Numbered from the stretch's first letter, positions 33,804 through 42,141 are shown. The stretch: 64,000 nt of DNA from Thermopolyspora sp044507605 (GCA_044507605.1 JBIQJI010000024.1:6061-70060), one strand, 5' to 3'. The notes: generated by a model not told the origin, from the letters alone. Numbers and translations: made by a program.

Positions 33804-35432
33804 TCAGATCTGTCGGAATCGGGGGACGCCGTCCACCATGGTCAGCAGCACCTTGATGCCGTCGAGCTCCTCGGGCGGCACCTCGTAGGGGTCCTGGTCG
33901 ACCACGATCACATCGGCGAGGCGGCCCTCGGCCAGGCTGCCCTGCCGGCCCTCCACCGACGTGCTGTGCGCCACGGCGTCGGTCATCAGACGCAGGGCCG
34001 CGTCGACCGAGATCGCCTCGTCCGGGCCGAAGACGGATCCCCGCTGGGTACGGCGGGACACCGCCATCCGGATGCCGACGAACGGGTTCATCGACGAGCA
34101 CGGGAAGTCGCTGTTGATCTGGACCCGCATGCCCAGCGCCGCCGCCGTGCGCAGCGGCAGCACGCGCCGGCACCGCTCCTCGCCGAAGACCTCGGCCCAT
34201 TCCTCGCCGCCGGTGTACATGAACGACGGCTGCGTGGACCAGATCAGGCCGAGTCCGGCCATCCGCTCCAGCTGCCCCGGATTGAGCGGAACGTAGGCGT
34301 GCTCCAGCCGGTGCCGCAGCCGTCGCCCCGGCTCGGCCCGCCCGGCGTTGTCGAAGGCGTCCAGGGCGATGTCGACGGCACGCTGGCCGATGGCGTGGAC
34401 GGCGACCTGCAGGCCGCCGCGGTGCGCGGCCAGCACGGCCTCGTTCAGCGCCTCGGGCTGGATCCGCAGCAGGCCCTTGTTGCCCGGCTCCCCCGGATAT
34501 TCCTCGTAGAGCGCCGCGTTGTGGGCCGACTCGGCCCCGTCGATGCTGAACTTCACGCCGCCCAGACGCATCCAGTCGTCGCCGAGCCCGGTCCGCAACC
34601 CCAGGCCGAGGACGTACTCCAGCTTCGTCTGCGCCTCCAGGCCCCGGATGTAGAACCGCACCCGGGTGGTCAGGCCGCCCTCCTCGCGGAGGCGCAGGTA
34701 GTCGCCGATGTCGTTCGGCTCCCGCGCCATCTCGTGCACGCAGGCGATGCCGCGCGAATGCAGCACGTCCATCGCCTGCCGCATCGCCCGCACCCGTTCG
34801 GCGTCGGTGGGCAGGGGAACGACCGTGTCGGCCCGCGTCGCGTCGAGCCGCAGCTTGCCGTGCTCGTGCAGGATGCCGGTGACCTCGCCGGACTCGTCCC
34901 GTTCGAGCCGCCCGCCCGGGGGGTCCGGGGTGGTCCGGTCGATGCCGCCGAGCTTGAGCGCCAGCGAGTTCGCCGCGGCGACGTGCCGGCCGATGCCCCG
35001 GATGAGCACCGGATGGTCGGGGGCCACGGAGTCCAGCTCCCAGCGGTTCGGGAAGCGGCCGATGTCGAGGCGCCGCGGGTCGAGGGAGTCGCCCTGGATC
35101 CACGAGCCCGGGGCGGCCTTCTCGACGCGCTCCCGGACGCGGTCGAGCACCTCGCGGAGCGAGGCGGGCTGGTCCTCCAGGAAGTCGATGTACATCGCCA
35201 TGACGATCGCCGCACGGCGCAGGTGCGTGTGGCTGTCGATGAAGGCGGGCAGGACGGTCCGCCCGCCGACGTCGATCCGTTCGGTCGCGGCCGACGCGAG
35301 ATCCTCGATCTGCGCGTCGTCGCCGACCGCCACGATGTCGTTGCCGGAGATCGCGAGGGCCGAGGCGATCCGGCCCTCCTCGTCGAGCGTCCTCACCCGG
35401 CCGTTCACGAGGATCGTGTCGACAGCGGTCAT
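33804..35432 (-). CDS. YtcJ-type metal-dependent amidohydrolase
   Basis: 542 residues. Metal ligands: DSHTHL (HxH) near residue 67, a Lys in GVKFSIDGA, His in VAVHAIGQRAVD and RLEHAYVP, and Asp in NSDFPCSSMNP. A composite beta-sandwich is formed by both termini (TILVNGRVRTLD and GRLADVIVVDQDP). YtcJ-like proteins hydrolyse N-acyl, carbamate or cyclic amides. First gene of a minus-strand operon with a strong island operator 60-75 bases upstream. Confidence 0.83.
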   Translation of the reverse strand: MTAVDTILVNGRVRTLDEEGRIASALAISGNDIVAVGDDAQIEDLASAATERIDVGGRTVLPAFIDSHTHLRRAAIVMAMYIDFLEDQPASLREVLDRVRERVEKAAPGSWIQGDSLDPRRLDIGRFPNRWELDSVAPDHPVLIRGIGRHVAAANSLALKLGGIDRTTPDPPGGRLERDESGEVTGILHEHGKLRLDATRADTVVPLPTDAERVRAMRQAMDVLHSRGIACVHEMAREPNDIGDYLRLREEGGLTTRVRFYIRGLEAQTKLEYVLGLGLRTGLGDDWMRLGGVKFSIDGAESAHNAALYEEYPGEPGNKGLLRIQPEALNEAVLAAHRGGLQVAVHAIGQRAVDIALDAFDNAGRAEPGRRLRHRLEHAYVPLNPGQLERMAGLGLIWSTQPSFMYTGGEEWAEVFGEERCRRVLPLRTAAALGMRVQINSDFPCSSMNPFVGIRMAVSRRTQRGSVFGPDEAISVDAALRLMTDAVAHSTSVEGRQGSLAEGRLADVIVVDQDPYEVPPEELDGIKVLLTMVDGVPRFRQI

Positions 35433-35491
35433 CTCAACCGGCCCTTTCCCTGGTTCTGGTAACCCTCGGTCACAGTAACAGCCAAGGGTGT

Positions 35492-35507
35492 TAAGGTCTA
35501 ACCCTTA
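35492..35507. promoter_or_regulatory. GGTCTAACC operator before amidohydrolase-bicupin B operon
   Basis: TAAGGTCTAACCCTTA has the full core and perfect TAAGG/CCTTA outer arms. It lies 60 bases upstream of the amidohydrolase start, one of the cleanest copies in the island. Confidence 0.62.
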
Positions 35508-35607
35508 GTCATTTGAGTGCGGCGCCGGACCGGCCGGGCCACCCACGGGGCGGCGAGGGGTGCACCCGGCCGAGACGGCGGACGGCCGTCGATGTTGACG
35601 AGATTTC

Positions 35608-35635
35608 CGTATTGGTCTTACCGTTGTACCATACG
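35608..35635. promoter_or_regulatory. Operator before bicupin C: nested GGTCTTACC and TGGT-N11-ACCA
   Basis: TTGGTCTTACCG lies at 35612-35623, and the outer inverted repeat CGTATtGGT (35608-35616) / ACCATACG (35628-35635) encloses it with 11 bases between TGGT and ACCA. It is 16 bases before the GTG start and would overlap the core promoter. Confidence 0.6.
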
Positions 35636-35650
35636 CAAGGGGAGGTTTCG

Positions 35651-36787
35651 GTGGTAGCAGAAGTACTCGTTTCGGACAGCATGGCGAAAAACTTCGCCCG
35701 CGAGAAGAACACCCCGTACGTCTCGTGGGTCCGAGACGAGGGTCTGGACATCATCTCGGCCCACTACGTCCCCGACCTCAACACGGTCGAGCTGAAGCCC
35801 TGGGCGCGCCGGGGCGGACACGGGGTCTTCATCAACCACGAGGCCTCCCGCACGACCAACGACTGCTACGTGTGCGAGATCCCGGCCGGAGGCAAGCTGG
35901 CCCCCCAGCGCCAGCTCTTCGAAGAGATGATCATGGTGCTGTCGGGCAACGGCTCCACGAGCGTGTGGAACGACGCCGGCCAGAAGGTCACCTTCGAGTG
36001 GGGACCGGGCTCGATCTTCGCGATACCGCTCAACACCTGGCACCAGCACTTCAACGGCTCCGGCACCACCGCCGCCCGCTTCGTCGCCTCGACGAACCTG
36101 CCGCAAGTGCTGAACCTCTACGGCGAGCCGGAGTTCGTCTTCGGCACCGCACACGACTTCACCGGCCGCTTCAACGGCGAGCCCGACTACTTCAGCGACA
36201 AGGACGAGGTCGAGGGCCTGCTGCTCAAGACGAACTTCGTCGCCGACGCGGTCCACCTCCCCCTCATCCACGCCAAAGAGCGCGGCGCGGGCGGCGGACA
36301 CATCCGCTTCATGATGGCCAAAGGCTCCATGAACAGCCACATCTCGCAATTCCCCGTCGGGACCTACAAGAAGGGCCACCGCCACGGCCCCGGCGCCCAC
36401 TTGATCATCCTGACCGGTGAGGGGTTCAGCCTCATGTGGCCCGAAGGCGAGGAGCCCAGACGCTACGACTGGCGGCCCGGCACGCTCATCGTCCCGCCCA
36501 ACATGTGGTTCCACCAGCACTTCAACACCGGCGCAGGCCCCGCCCGCTACCTGGCGTTCAAGCACGAGACCGTCTCCATCCGCAACGCCCAGGGCGTGCC
36601 GAAGGCCTGGATCAGCCGGCGCATCGGCGGCGACCAGATCGACTACGCGGACGAATCCCCCATGATCCGCGAAACCTTCGCCAAGGAACTCGCCGCCAAA
36701 GGCCTGACCTCGCGCATGGACGCCGCCTACGAAGCGGAGCTGGCGGACCTGCCGCCGCGGCCCGGCGAGAGCACCGCGACCGCATGA
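35651..36787 (+). CDS. Bicupin protein C
   Basis: 378 residues from a GTG with AAGGGGAGG upstream. The C-terminal cupin keeps H243-x-H245 (GHRHGPG) and H288-x-H290 (WFHQHFNTG), nearly identical to bicupin A. The N-terminal cupin keeps a WHQHFN (H131, H133) but has PQRQLFEE where the first His pair should be. It lies alone on the plus strand with EutA-like C, coupled by ATGA. Function unknown; the metal sites suggest an Fe or Mn/Ni dioxygenase or isomerase. Confidence 0.75.
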   Translation: MVAEVLVSDSMAKNFAREKNTPYVSWVRDEGLDIISAHYVPDLNTVELKPWARRGGHGVFINHEASRTTNDCYVCEIPAGGKLAPQRQLFEEMIMVLSGNGSTSVWNDAGQKVTFEWGPGSIFAIPLNTWHQHFNGSGTTAARFVASTNLPQVLNLYGEPEFVFGTAHDFTGRFNGEPDYFSDKDEVEGLLLKTNFVADAVHLPLIHAKERGAGGGHIRFMMAKGSMNSHISQFPVGTYKKGHRHGPGAHLIILTGEGFSLMWPEGEEPRRYDWRPGTLIVPPNMWFHQHFNTGAGPARYLAFKHETVSIRNAQGVPKAWISRRIGGDQIDYADESPMIRETFAKELAAKGLTSRMDAAYEAELADLPPRPGESTATA

Positions 36788-38343
36788 CCGGCCGCGGACC
36801 CCGCGATCACGCGCACCACACCCACGACGACCCAGGGCACGACCACGGGCACGACCACGACGACGAGCCCGACGTGGCGCTCCACGACAACCCGATCTGG
36901 CAGCAGGACAACGTCACGCTGCACAGCGTCGGCGTCGACATCGGCTCCTCGGGCACCCAGCTCGCGTTCTCCCGCCTGCTTCTGCGGCGGCTGAGCGAAG
37001 ACCTCACCAGCCGATACGTCGTGGTCCGCCGCGAATCCCTCTACCGGTCGCCGATCCACCTGACACCGTACGGCGCGGACCTGCTCATCGACGCCGAACG
37101 CCTCGGCGTGCTCCTCGACACGGCGTACGCCGCGGCCCGGGTCACCCCCGAGATGATCGACACCGGTGCCGTCATCCTCACCGGCGAGGCGCTCCGCCGC
37201 CGCAACGCCGAGGCCATCGCCCAGGTGATCAGCGAACGCGCGGGCGACCTGGTGTGCGCGACGGCCGGTCACCACATGGAGGCCATGCTCGCCGCATACG
37301 GCTCGGGCGCCGTCAGGACGTCGAGCCGGCGCCACAACCGCCTGCTCAACGTCGACATCGGCGGCGGCACCACCAAACTGACCCTGGTGGACGACGGCCG
37401 CATCACCGGCACGGCGGCGTTCCACGTCGGCGGCCGCCTCATCGCGGCCGCCGGCGGCACCGTCGCCCGCATCGAGCCCGGCGGCCGCCGCCACGCCCTG
37501 CGGGCCGGGCACGACCTGTCGCCCGGCTCGCCCGTGACCGGCGGCCAGCTCGCCGACGTGGCGGCGCTCATGGCCGGCGAACTGCTGGCCGCCCTCACCG
37601 GGCGAAGCACCGACGCGACGGAAAAGCTGTGGCTCACCGAGCCGCTCGCCATCACCGGCCGGCTCGACGGCATCGTCTTCTCGGGCGGCGTGGCCGAGTA
37701 CATCTACGGCACGCAGACCGCGGACTTCGGCGACCTCGGCCGCCCGCTGGGCGCCGAACTGCGCCGCCACGCCGAAGCCGGGCTGCTCCCCGCCCCCGTG
37801 CTGCCGGCGGCCGAACGCATCCGCGCCACCGTGCTCGGCGCCTCCCAATACACCGTGCAGCTCAGCGGCATCACCAGCCACCTCGACGGCGCCGACCGGG
37901 CCCTGCCCCGGCGCAACCTGCCGGTGGCCCGGCCCGCGTACCTCCTCGGCGACGACGTCGACCCCGGCACCGTGGCCAAGGCCCTCACCGAACACCTCGG
38001 CCGGTTCGCGCACGGCGACACCGACCTCGCCGTCGCCCTCTCCTGGAGCGGCGACCCCGAATACCGCCGCCTGCGCGCCTTCGGCGAAGGCATCGTCCAA
38101 GGGCTGTCGTCCCGGCTCGCCTCCGGGGCGCGCCTCTACCTCGTGGTGGACGGCGACATCGCCCGCACCCTCGGCCGCATCCTGCGCGACGAACTCGGCG
38201 TCGGCAACGACCTCGTCATCCTCGACGGCCTGTTCCTGCGCGACTTCGACTACATCGACCTCGGACGCGTGCGGCAGCCCTCCGGCACCGTACCGGTGAC
38301 GATCAAGTCGCTGGTCTTCGACGACATGGCCGCCACCGGCTAG
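36784..38343 (+). CDS. EutA-like ASKHA ATPase C with His-rich N-terminus
   Basis: 519 residues, ATG overlapping the bicupin C stop. Residues 9-25 contain eight His mixed with Asp (HAHHTHDDPGHDHGHDH), like the metal-storage tails of HypB, UreE or zinc importers. EutA motifs follow: VGVDIGSSGTQLAFSRLLL, YRSPIHLTPYG, VILTGEALRRRNAEAI, VDIGGGTTKLTLV, VFSGGVAEYIYG, RIRATVLGASQYTVQLSG and the C-terminal FDYIDLGRV...PVTIKSL. The tail suggests that this branch of EutA-like proteins handles a metal ion, perhaps delivering it to the coupled cupin. Neither partner lies near a cobalamin enzyme. Confidence 0.8.
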   Translation: MTGRGPRDHAHHTHDDPGHDHGHDHDDEPDVALHDNPIWQQDNVTLHSVGVDIGSSGTQLAFSRLLLRRLSEDLTSRYVVVRRESLYRSPIHLTPYGADLLIDAERLGVLLDTAYAAARVTPEMIDTGAVILTGEALRRRNAEAIAQVISERAGDLVCATAGHHMEAMLAAYGSGAVRTSSRRHNRLLNVDIGGGTTKLTLVDDGRITGTAAFHVGGRLIAAAGGTVARIEPGGRRHALRAGHDLSPGSPVTGGQLADVAALMAGELLAALTGRSTDATEKLWLTEPLAITGRLDGIVFSGGVAEYIYGTQTADFGDLGRPLGAELRRHAEAGLLPAPVLPAAERIRATVLGASQYTVQLSGITSHLDGADRALPRRNLPVARPAYLLGDDVDPGTVAKALTEHLGRFAHGDTDLAVALSWSGDPEYRRLRAFGEGIVQGLSSRLASGARLYLVVDGDIARTLGRILRDELGVGNDLVILDGLFLRDFDYIDLGRVRQPSGTVPVTIKSLVFDDMAATG

Positions 38344-38479
38344 CCGCCCGGACCCTGCGCGCGAACGCCCGGCGGGGCCACGTCCAGGAGGGCGCGGGTC
38401 CGGCCGTGACGGGATCCGTCCCCCGCCGGCCGGTGCCGCGATCCAAGGACGGCGCGCAGACGGTGCCTCCGGCGTGTCC

Positions 38480-38682
38480 ACGCCCTGGCCGATCGCGGAC
38501 GTGAGCCCGCCCACCAGCTCACCGATCCCGACGGTGATCCCGACCGGCGCCGCACCGGCGAACACGGCCAGGACCGCGGTCACACCGGCCGTGAACGGCG
38601 CCCGCGCGAAGGCGTACCCGATCAGGGCGGGCATCGCCCATCGCCGGGCCGCGGACGGCCGCCGGCTCGTGACCGCGTTCAC
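38480..38682 (-). pseudogene. Possible ABC-exporter remnant (N-terminal membrane segment only)
   Basis: A GTG with GGGGAGG just upstream opens a frame beginning VNAVTSRRPSAARRWAMPAL, followed by one hydrophobic stretch (ALIGYAFARAPFTAGVTAVL... to about residue 60) that resembles the first membrane helix of fused ABC exporters. Beyond ~38480 the frame turns into Pro/Arg-rich sequence and runs antisense through EutA-like C, so nothing further is supported. Its start overlaps the stop of the short ORF at 38679-38741. Confidence 0.3.
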
Positions 38683-38741
38683 GCCTCCCCTATGTCGCAA
38701 CGGGCGCTGGTCGGAGCACACCTGACGTGGGCGCTTGACAT
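38679..38741 (-). CDS. Short 20-residue ORF, possible leader peptide
   Basis: ATG with a perfect AGGAGG six bases upstream encodes MSSAHVRCAPTSARCDIGEA, then a TGA that overlaps the GTG of the exporter-like remnant (GTGA). The strong ribosome site and coupling suggest a leader or precursor peptide; two Cys residues are present. No other support. Confidence 0.3.
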   Translation of the reverse strand: MSSAHVRCAPTSARCDIGEA

Positions 38742-39222
38742 CGTTCCTCCTGACAACCGCGATGGCATTGCCCTGCTCGGGCCCGTACTTCGGAGGCATC
38801 GGCCCACGCCGCAGCAGACTGCCGCCCGCCTCACCGCAACGGGATTAATCGGCCCAGGGCGGCACAGACGGACGCCGGCACCCTTCGACAGGTGTCACCC
38901 CGCCGTCCATCTCGGCCCCTCGTCCGCCCTGCTCCCGGGGCTTGTGTCGGTCGGGACACCCAGATGCGCACCCTTTACATTGTAGATCAGCGAAGGATCA
39001 CGGTCCGAGGGCCGCCGGGTCGCCGACCCGACCCGCGTCCCCGCCGTACCAGCCGGCAGCGCCGCCCCGACACCTGGCCTCGTCTCGGCAAGGCCGGAGC
39101 GAGAACCGGCGCTTCCACCGTTCGCCGACGCTCCCGAGGGAGACGGCGCGTGACATGCGCGCACGTGCCGTCGCCCCGGGTCGTGTCCTGCCGGCGGCGC
39201 CCGTGCCGGGCGGTGCGAGGGC
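38742..39222. other. Intergenic region, no supported gene
   Basis: 481 bases. The open frames present are low-complexity Arg/Pro/Gly translations. The one notable element is CTTTACATTGTAGATCA at 38973-38989, which recurs as CTTTACGGTGTAGATCA at 60389-60405. Confidence 0.45.
38973..38989. promoter_or_regulatory. CTTTACnnTGTAGATCA element, copy 1
   Basis: CTTTACATTGTAGATCA contains a TTAC-ATT-GTAG near-palindrome. A second copy differing at two bases lies before the APH-type gene. It could be a promoter/operator for the minus-strand leader and exporter remnant. Confidence 0.35.
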
Positions 39223-40332
39223 TCACCCCTCCGCCGGTCCGGCGGTATCGGCGATGCCGGCGATGTCGGCGATCGCGCAGGCGATGTTGTCCGGGCCGCC
39301 GTGCCGGTCGGCCAGCTCGATCAGCTCGTCGGCCAGCCGCTCGGGGCCGGCGATCGCGCGCACGGTCTCGCGCAGGGTCTCGGCCGGGACGACCCGGTGC
39401 AGCCCGTCCGAGCACACCAGATACCGGTCGCCCGGCCGGATCGCCCGCAATTGCAGATCGACCTCGATCTCGCCGCCGTCCAGCGAGTGCAGCAGCAGCG
39501 TCGCCTGCGGATGCGCGGCCGCCTCCCGCAGGCTCAGGCGCCCTTCGTCGACCAGCGGCTGCACGAACGTGTGATCCTTGGTGAGCTGCACCATCTCCCC
39601 GCCGCGCACCAGGTACGCACGCGAGTCGCCGATGTGCGCCAACGCCAGCCGCGAACCCGCCACCAGCATCGCCGTCAGCGTCGTCCCCGCCCCCTCCGGC
39701 ACCTCGCCCGACCCGGCCAGGGCACGCACCGCCGCGTTGGCCTCGCCGACCGCCTCCCGCAGCGCCCGCAACGGATCACCCGCCAGAGCGGCCCCCGCAC
39801 CCTCCTCCAGCGGCCGCAACGCCTCGATGGCCGCCGCGCTCACCCGATCACCACCCCCCTCGCGGCCGTACCCGTCGGCCACCGCCAGCAGGCCCCCGCC
39901 CGCGTACACCGCGTCCTCGTTGCGCTCCCGCACCCGCCCGATCGCGCAGCGCGCGGCAGAGCGGACCTCCAGGGTCTTCACGGCATCGGACATGACAGCG
40001 CCCCTTCCGGACAGATGCTCGACGAGAGAGGCGGCCAGCTCGGCGCGGCGGGCGGTATCGGCCTGAACCTGCGTCCAGTACGCCCACACCTCCTCGGCGG
40101 CCGCGGCAGGCTCCAGCGCGCACACCACCTGGATACGGGCCAGCGGCATACCCAACCGGCGCAGCCACGCCACCAGCCGGGCCCGCTCCAGCTGCGCCGG
40201 ATCGTAGAACCGGTACCCCGAATCCGGGTCCACCCGCGCCGGCCGCAACAACCCCAGCTCGTCGTACAACCGCAACGCCTTCGGCGACAGCCGGCACGCC
40301 CGCGCGAACACACCGATGGTCCACAACCCCAC
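39223..40332 (-). CDS. MerR-type DNA-binding domain fused to PP2C-family phosphatase
   Basis: 369 residues from GTG 40332, chosen because AGGGAGG lies six bases upstream and the product then begins at the MerR helix (LWTIGVFARACRLSPKALRLYDELGLL); an ATG at 40359 would add nine residues. Residues ~1-115 form the MerR HTH plus dimerisation helix, and ~125-360 a PP2C domain with RVRERNED, ADGYGREGGGD, LAHIGDSRAYL, VCSDGLHR and GGPDNI. All metal-binding acidic residues appear intact. It may couple protein dephosphorylation to transcription of its own or the divergent gene. Such fusions occur in actinomycetes but their targets are little known. Confidence 0.85.
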   Translation of the reverse strand: MGLWTIGVFARACRLSPKALRLYDELGLLRPARVDPDSGYRFYDPAQLERARLVAWLRRLGMPLARIQVVCALEPAAAAEEVWAYWTQVQADTARRAELAASLVEHLSGRGAVMSDAVKTLEVRSAARCAIGRVRERNEDAVYAGGGLLAVADGYGREGGGDRVSAAAIEALRPLEEGAGAALAGDPLRALREAVGEANAAVRALAGSGEVPEGAGTTLTAMLVAGSRLALAHIGDSRAYLVRGGEMVQLTKDHTFVQPLVDEGRLSLREAAAHPQATLLLHSLDGGEIEVDLQLRAIRPGDRYLVCSDGLHRVVPAETLRETVRAIAGPERLADELIELADRHGGPDNIACAIADIAGIADTAGPAEG

Positions 40333-40544
40333 GGCCACCCTCCCTCGACCCGGGCCCATCCCCCGGGCACCACGATGCTGCGGCTTCCCCCAAGGACAAG
40401 GTCAAGGCCGGCCCACGCCGATCCCCAATCGGCCGATCGACGAGTCCTTTTCCCCTCGCCGGGACGGACCGGTTTGTCGCAGTCCTCTGACATGATTGCT
40501 TCCCGTCCCGGGCAGGCCGCTCTGAACCGAGGGGAGTCGCAGCC

Positions 40545-40907
40545 ATGACCAACGAGAACGCCCGCCGGCGCGCAGTCCGTCCCGAAGATCTCAGCCGGTA
40601 CGTCGTCCAACGGCTCAACGCGGGCGACGTCCAAGGACTGGTGGAGCTCTACGAACCGGACGCGGTGCTGGCATTGCCGGACGGCCGGGTCGCCCGAGGG
40701 ACCGAACAGATCCGTCAGGCGTACGCGCGTCTCGTCGCCTCCGCACCGGAGTTCACCCCCGGGCACCAGCAGCCCACGCTGCGCAGCGGCGACCTGGCGC
40801 TGACCTCGGTGCGTCTGCCCGACGGCGGTGTCACCGTCGAAGTGGCCCGCCGCCAAGATGACGGGACGTGGCTGTGGGTGATCGACCAGCCCAACCTTCT
40901 GGGATAG
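40545..40907 (+). CDS. SnoaL/DUF4440-type NTF2-fold protein
   Basis: 120 residues with GAGGGGAG before the ATG. The pattern RYVVQRLNAGDVQGLVELYEPDAVLALPDG...ARGTEQIRQAYARLV is the standard start of this fold, and the C-terminal strand VEVARRQDDGTWLWVIDQPN completes it. Role unknown. Divergent from the MerR-PP2C gene across ~210 bases, so possibly its target. Confidence 0.75.
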   Translation: MTNENARRRAVRPEDLSRYVVQRLNAGDVQGLVELYEPDAVLALPDGRVARGTEQIRQAYARLVASAPEFTPGHQQPTLRSGDLALTSVRLPDGGVTVEVARRQDDGTWLWVIDQPNLLG

Positions 40908-41308
40908 AGCACACGGCCACGCGTTGCCGGTGGCGACGTGAACGGGGCTTGTATCGGGCCGCGACGGCCCGGCGCACAGACCGGTCCGATCGCGCACTCC
41001 ACGACCGCCCTTCCGATCTTCTAGGCTCCGATGGGCCGACCGAAAGCCGCAGGGGGACGATCGCCACAACCACGCACGTCCACGACATACTGCGCCAAGT
41101 CCAGGAGGCACAGGCCCAGTTGTAACGACGCCCTTCCCGCGTCATCGAGCGCCGCGACCGAATCACGCCGACCACGTGCCCCGAACCGAAGTGGGGCCGG
41201 CAGGTGCGTCCACCGGCGGGCGCGCCGGCCGGTGTCGTCGGCCGGCGCGTCCCCAGATGGCCGGCCGTCGCGAACGGGCGTGGCCGGGCGTGCGATTCGG
41301 CCCGGCGC
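40908..41308. other. Intergenic region, no supported gene
   Basis: 401 bases after the SnoaL-like gene and before the end of the SMR gene. I see no protein-like frame, tRNA-like fold or clear repeat here. Confidence 0.5.
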
Positions 41309-41716
41309 TTAGCGCCGGGCGCCGGTGTCGTGTCCGGTGGTGAGCTTGGGGCTGTCCGCGAGCTTGAGCCAGACCACGCCGGCGATGATGACGGTGAGCC
41401 AGAATCCCTTCTGGACGGTGAGGGTCTCATCGAAGAAGACCGGGCCGAGAACCGCGGCGCCGATGGCTCCGATGCCTGCCCAGACGGCATAGCCGATCCC
41501 TACGTCGATCCTTTTCAGTGCGACGCTGAGGAAGAACAGCGTGAACAGGAAGAACACGATCGCTACGAGCGACCAGGCGAGGTCGGTGAACCCGCTGCTT
41601 CCGTTGACGCTGAGCGCGTAGCCGACTTCGAATCCTCCGGCGAGCAGCAGGGCGAGCCAGGCCCCTCCCTTGTCGCCCGGGGCGTTCGCGCCGGCGGGGT
41701 TGTTCGTGGCGGTCAT
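41309..41716 (-). CDS. SMR-family efflux subunit 1
   Basis: 135 residues with four membrane helices. The conserved membrane Glu lies in AGGFEVGYALSV (helix 1), followed by GFTDLAW, IDVGIGYAVWAGIGAIGAAVLG and a FFDETLT turn, as in SugE/EmrE proteins. It is longer than usual (about 105) because of hydrophilic tails. It lies 36 bases after the second SMR gene; such pairs (EbrAB, YkkCD) work as heterodimers exporting cationic drugs or guanidine-type compounds. Confidence 0.85.
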   Translation of the reverse strand: MTATNNPAGANAPGDKGGAWLALLLAGGFEVGYALSVNGSSGFTDLAWSLVAIVFFLFTLFFLSVALKRIDVGIGYAVWAGIGAIGAAVLGPVFFDETLTVQKGFWLTVIIAGVVWLKLADSPKLTTGHDTGARR

Positions 41717-41752
41717 GGCCGGTGTTTCCTTTCGACGGTGGGCGGGATGTGT

Positions 41753-42073
41753 TCAGGCCATTCCGGCGAGGTTGAGGCCGACCACGCCGACGATGACGAT
41801 GGCGATCCCGAGGAGCTTCTTCCAGGTCAGCCGCTGGGAGAGCAGGAGGGCGCCGATGATGACGATCCCGACGCCGGCGAGGGAGGTCCACAGGGCGTAC
41901 CCGACACCGACGTCGAAGGTCAGCAGCGCAAGGCTGAGGAAGAACGTGCCGATGGCGCCGCCGGCGAGCGTGGCGATCGTCCACCACGGTCGGGTGAACC
42001 CTTGTGCCTTGCCCGCGGCGATGCCGACGGTGATTTCGAAGATGACGGCGATGCCGAGGTAGAGCCAGCTCAT
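41753..42073 (-). CDS. SMR-family efflux subunit 2
   Basis: 106 residues, four helices. Glu13 in GIAVIFEITVGIAAGKAQGFTRPW is the proton/drug site; DVGVGYALWTSLAGVGIVIIG and the LLLSQRLTWKK turn match the family. A GAAAGGA ribosome site lies ~12 bases upstream. The perfect palindrome at 42142-42155 in its promoter indicates control by the adjacent MarR protein. Confidence 0.87.
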   Translation of the reverse strand: MSWLYLGIAVIFEITVGIAAGKAQGFTRPWWTIATLAGGAIGTFFLSLALLTFDVGVGYALWTSLAGVGIVIIGALLLSQRLTWKKLLGIAIVIVGVVGLNLAGMA

Positions 42074-42141
42074 GATGCGGAGGGTTCCTTTCGATTCGGT
42101 TCGCGACGGCGCCGCCGCGTCTTTGCCTTGCCGAGTGTAGT

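Noticed and set aside
23187..38343. An ethanolamine-utilisation operon
   Set aside because: Only EutA-like proteins are present. There is no ammonia-lyase, cobalamin adenosyltransferase, shell protein or EutG/EutE relative.
36727..38799. 690-codon minus-strand open frame covering EutA-like C
   Set aside because: Only the first ~110 codons have any protein character (reported as a remnant); the rest mirrors the EutA gene.
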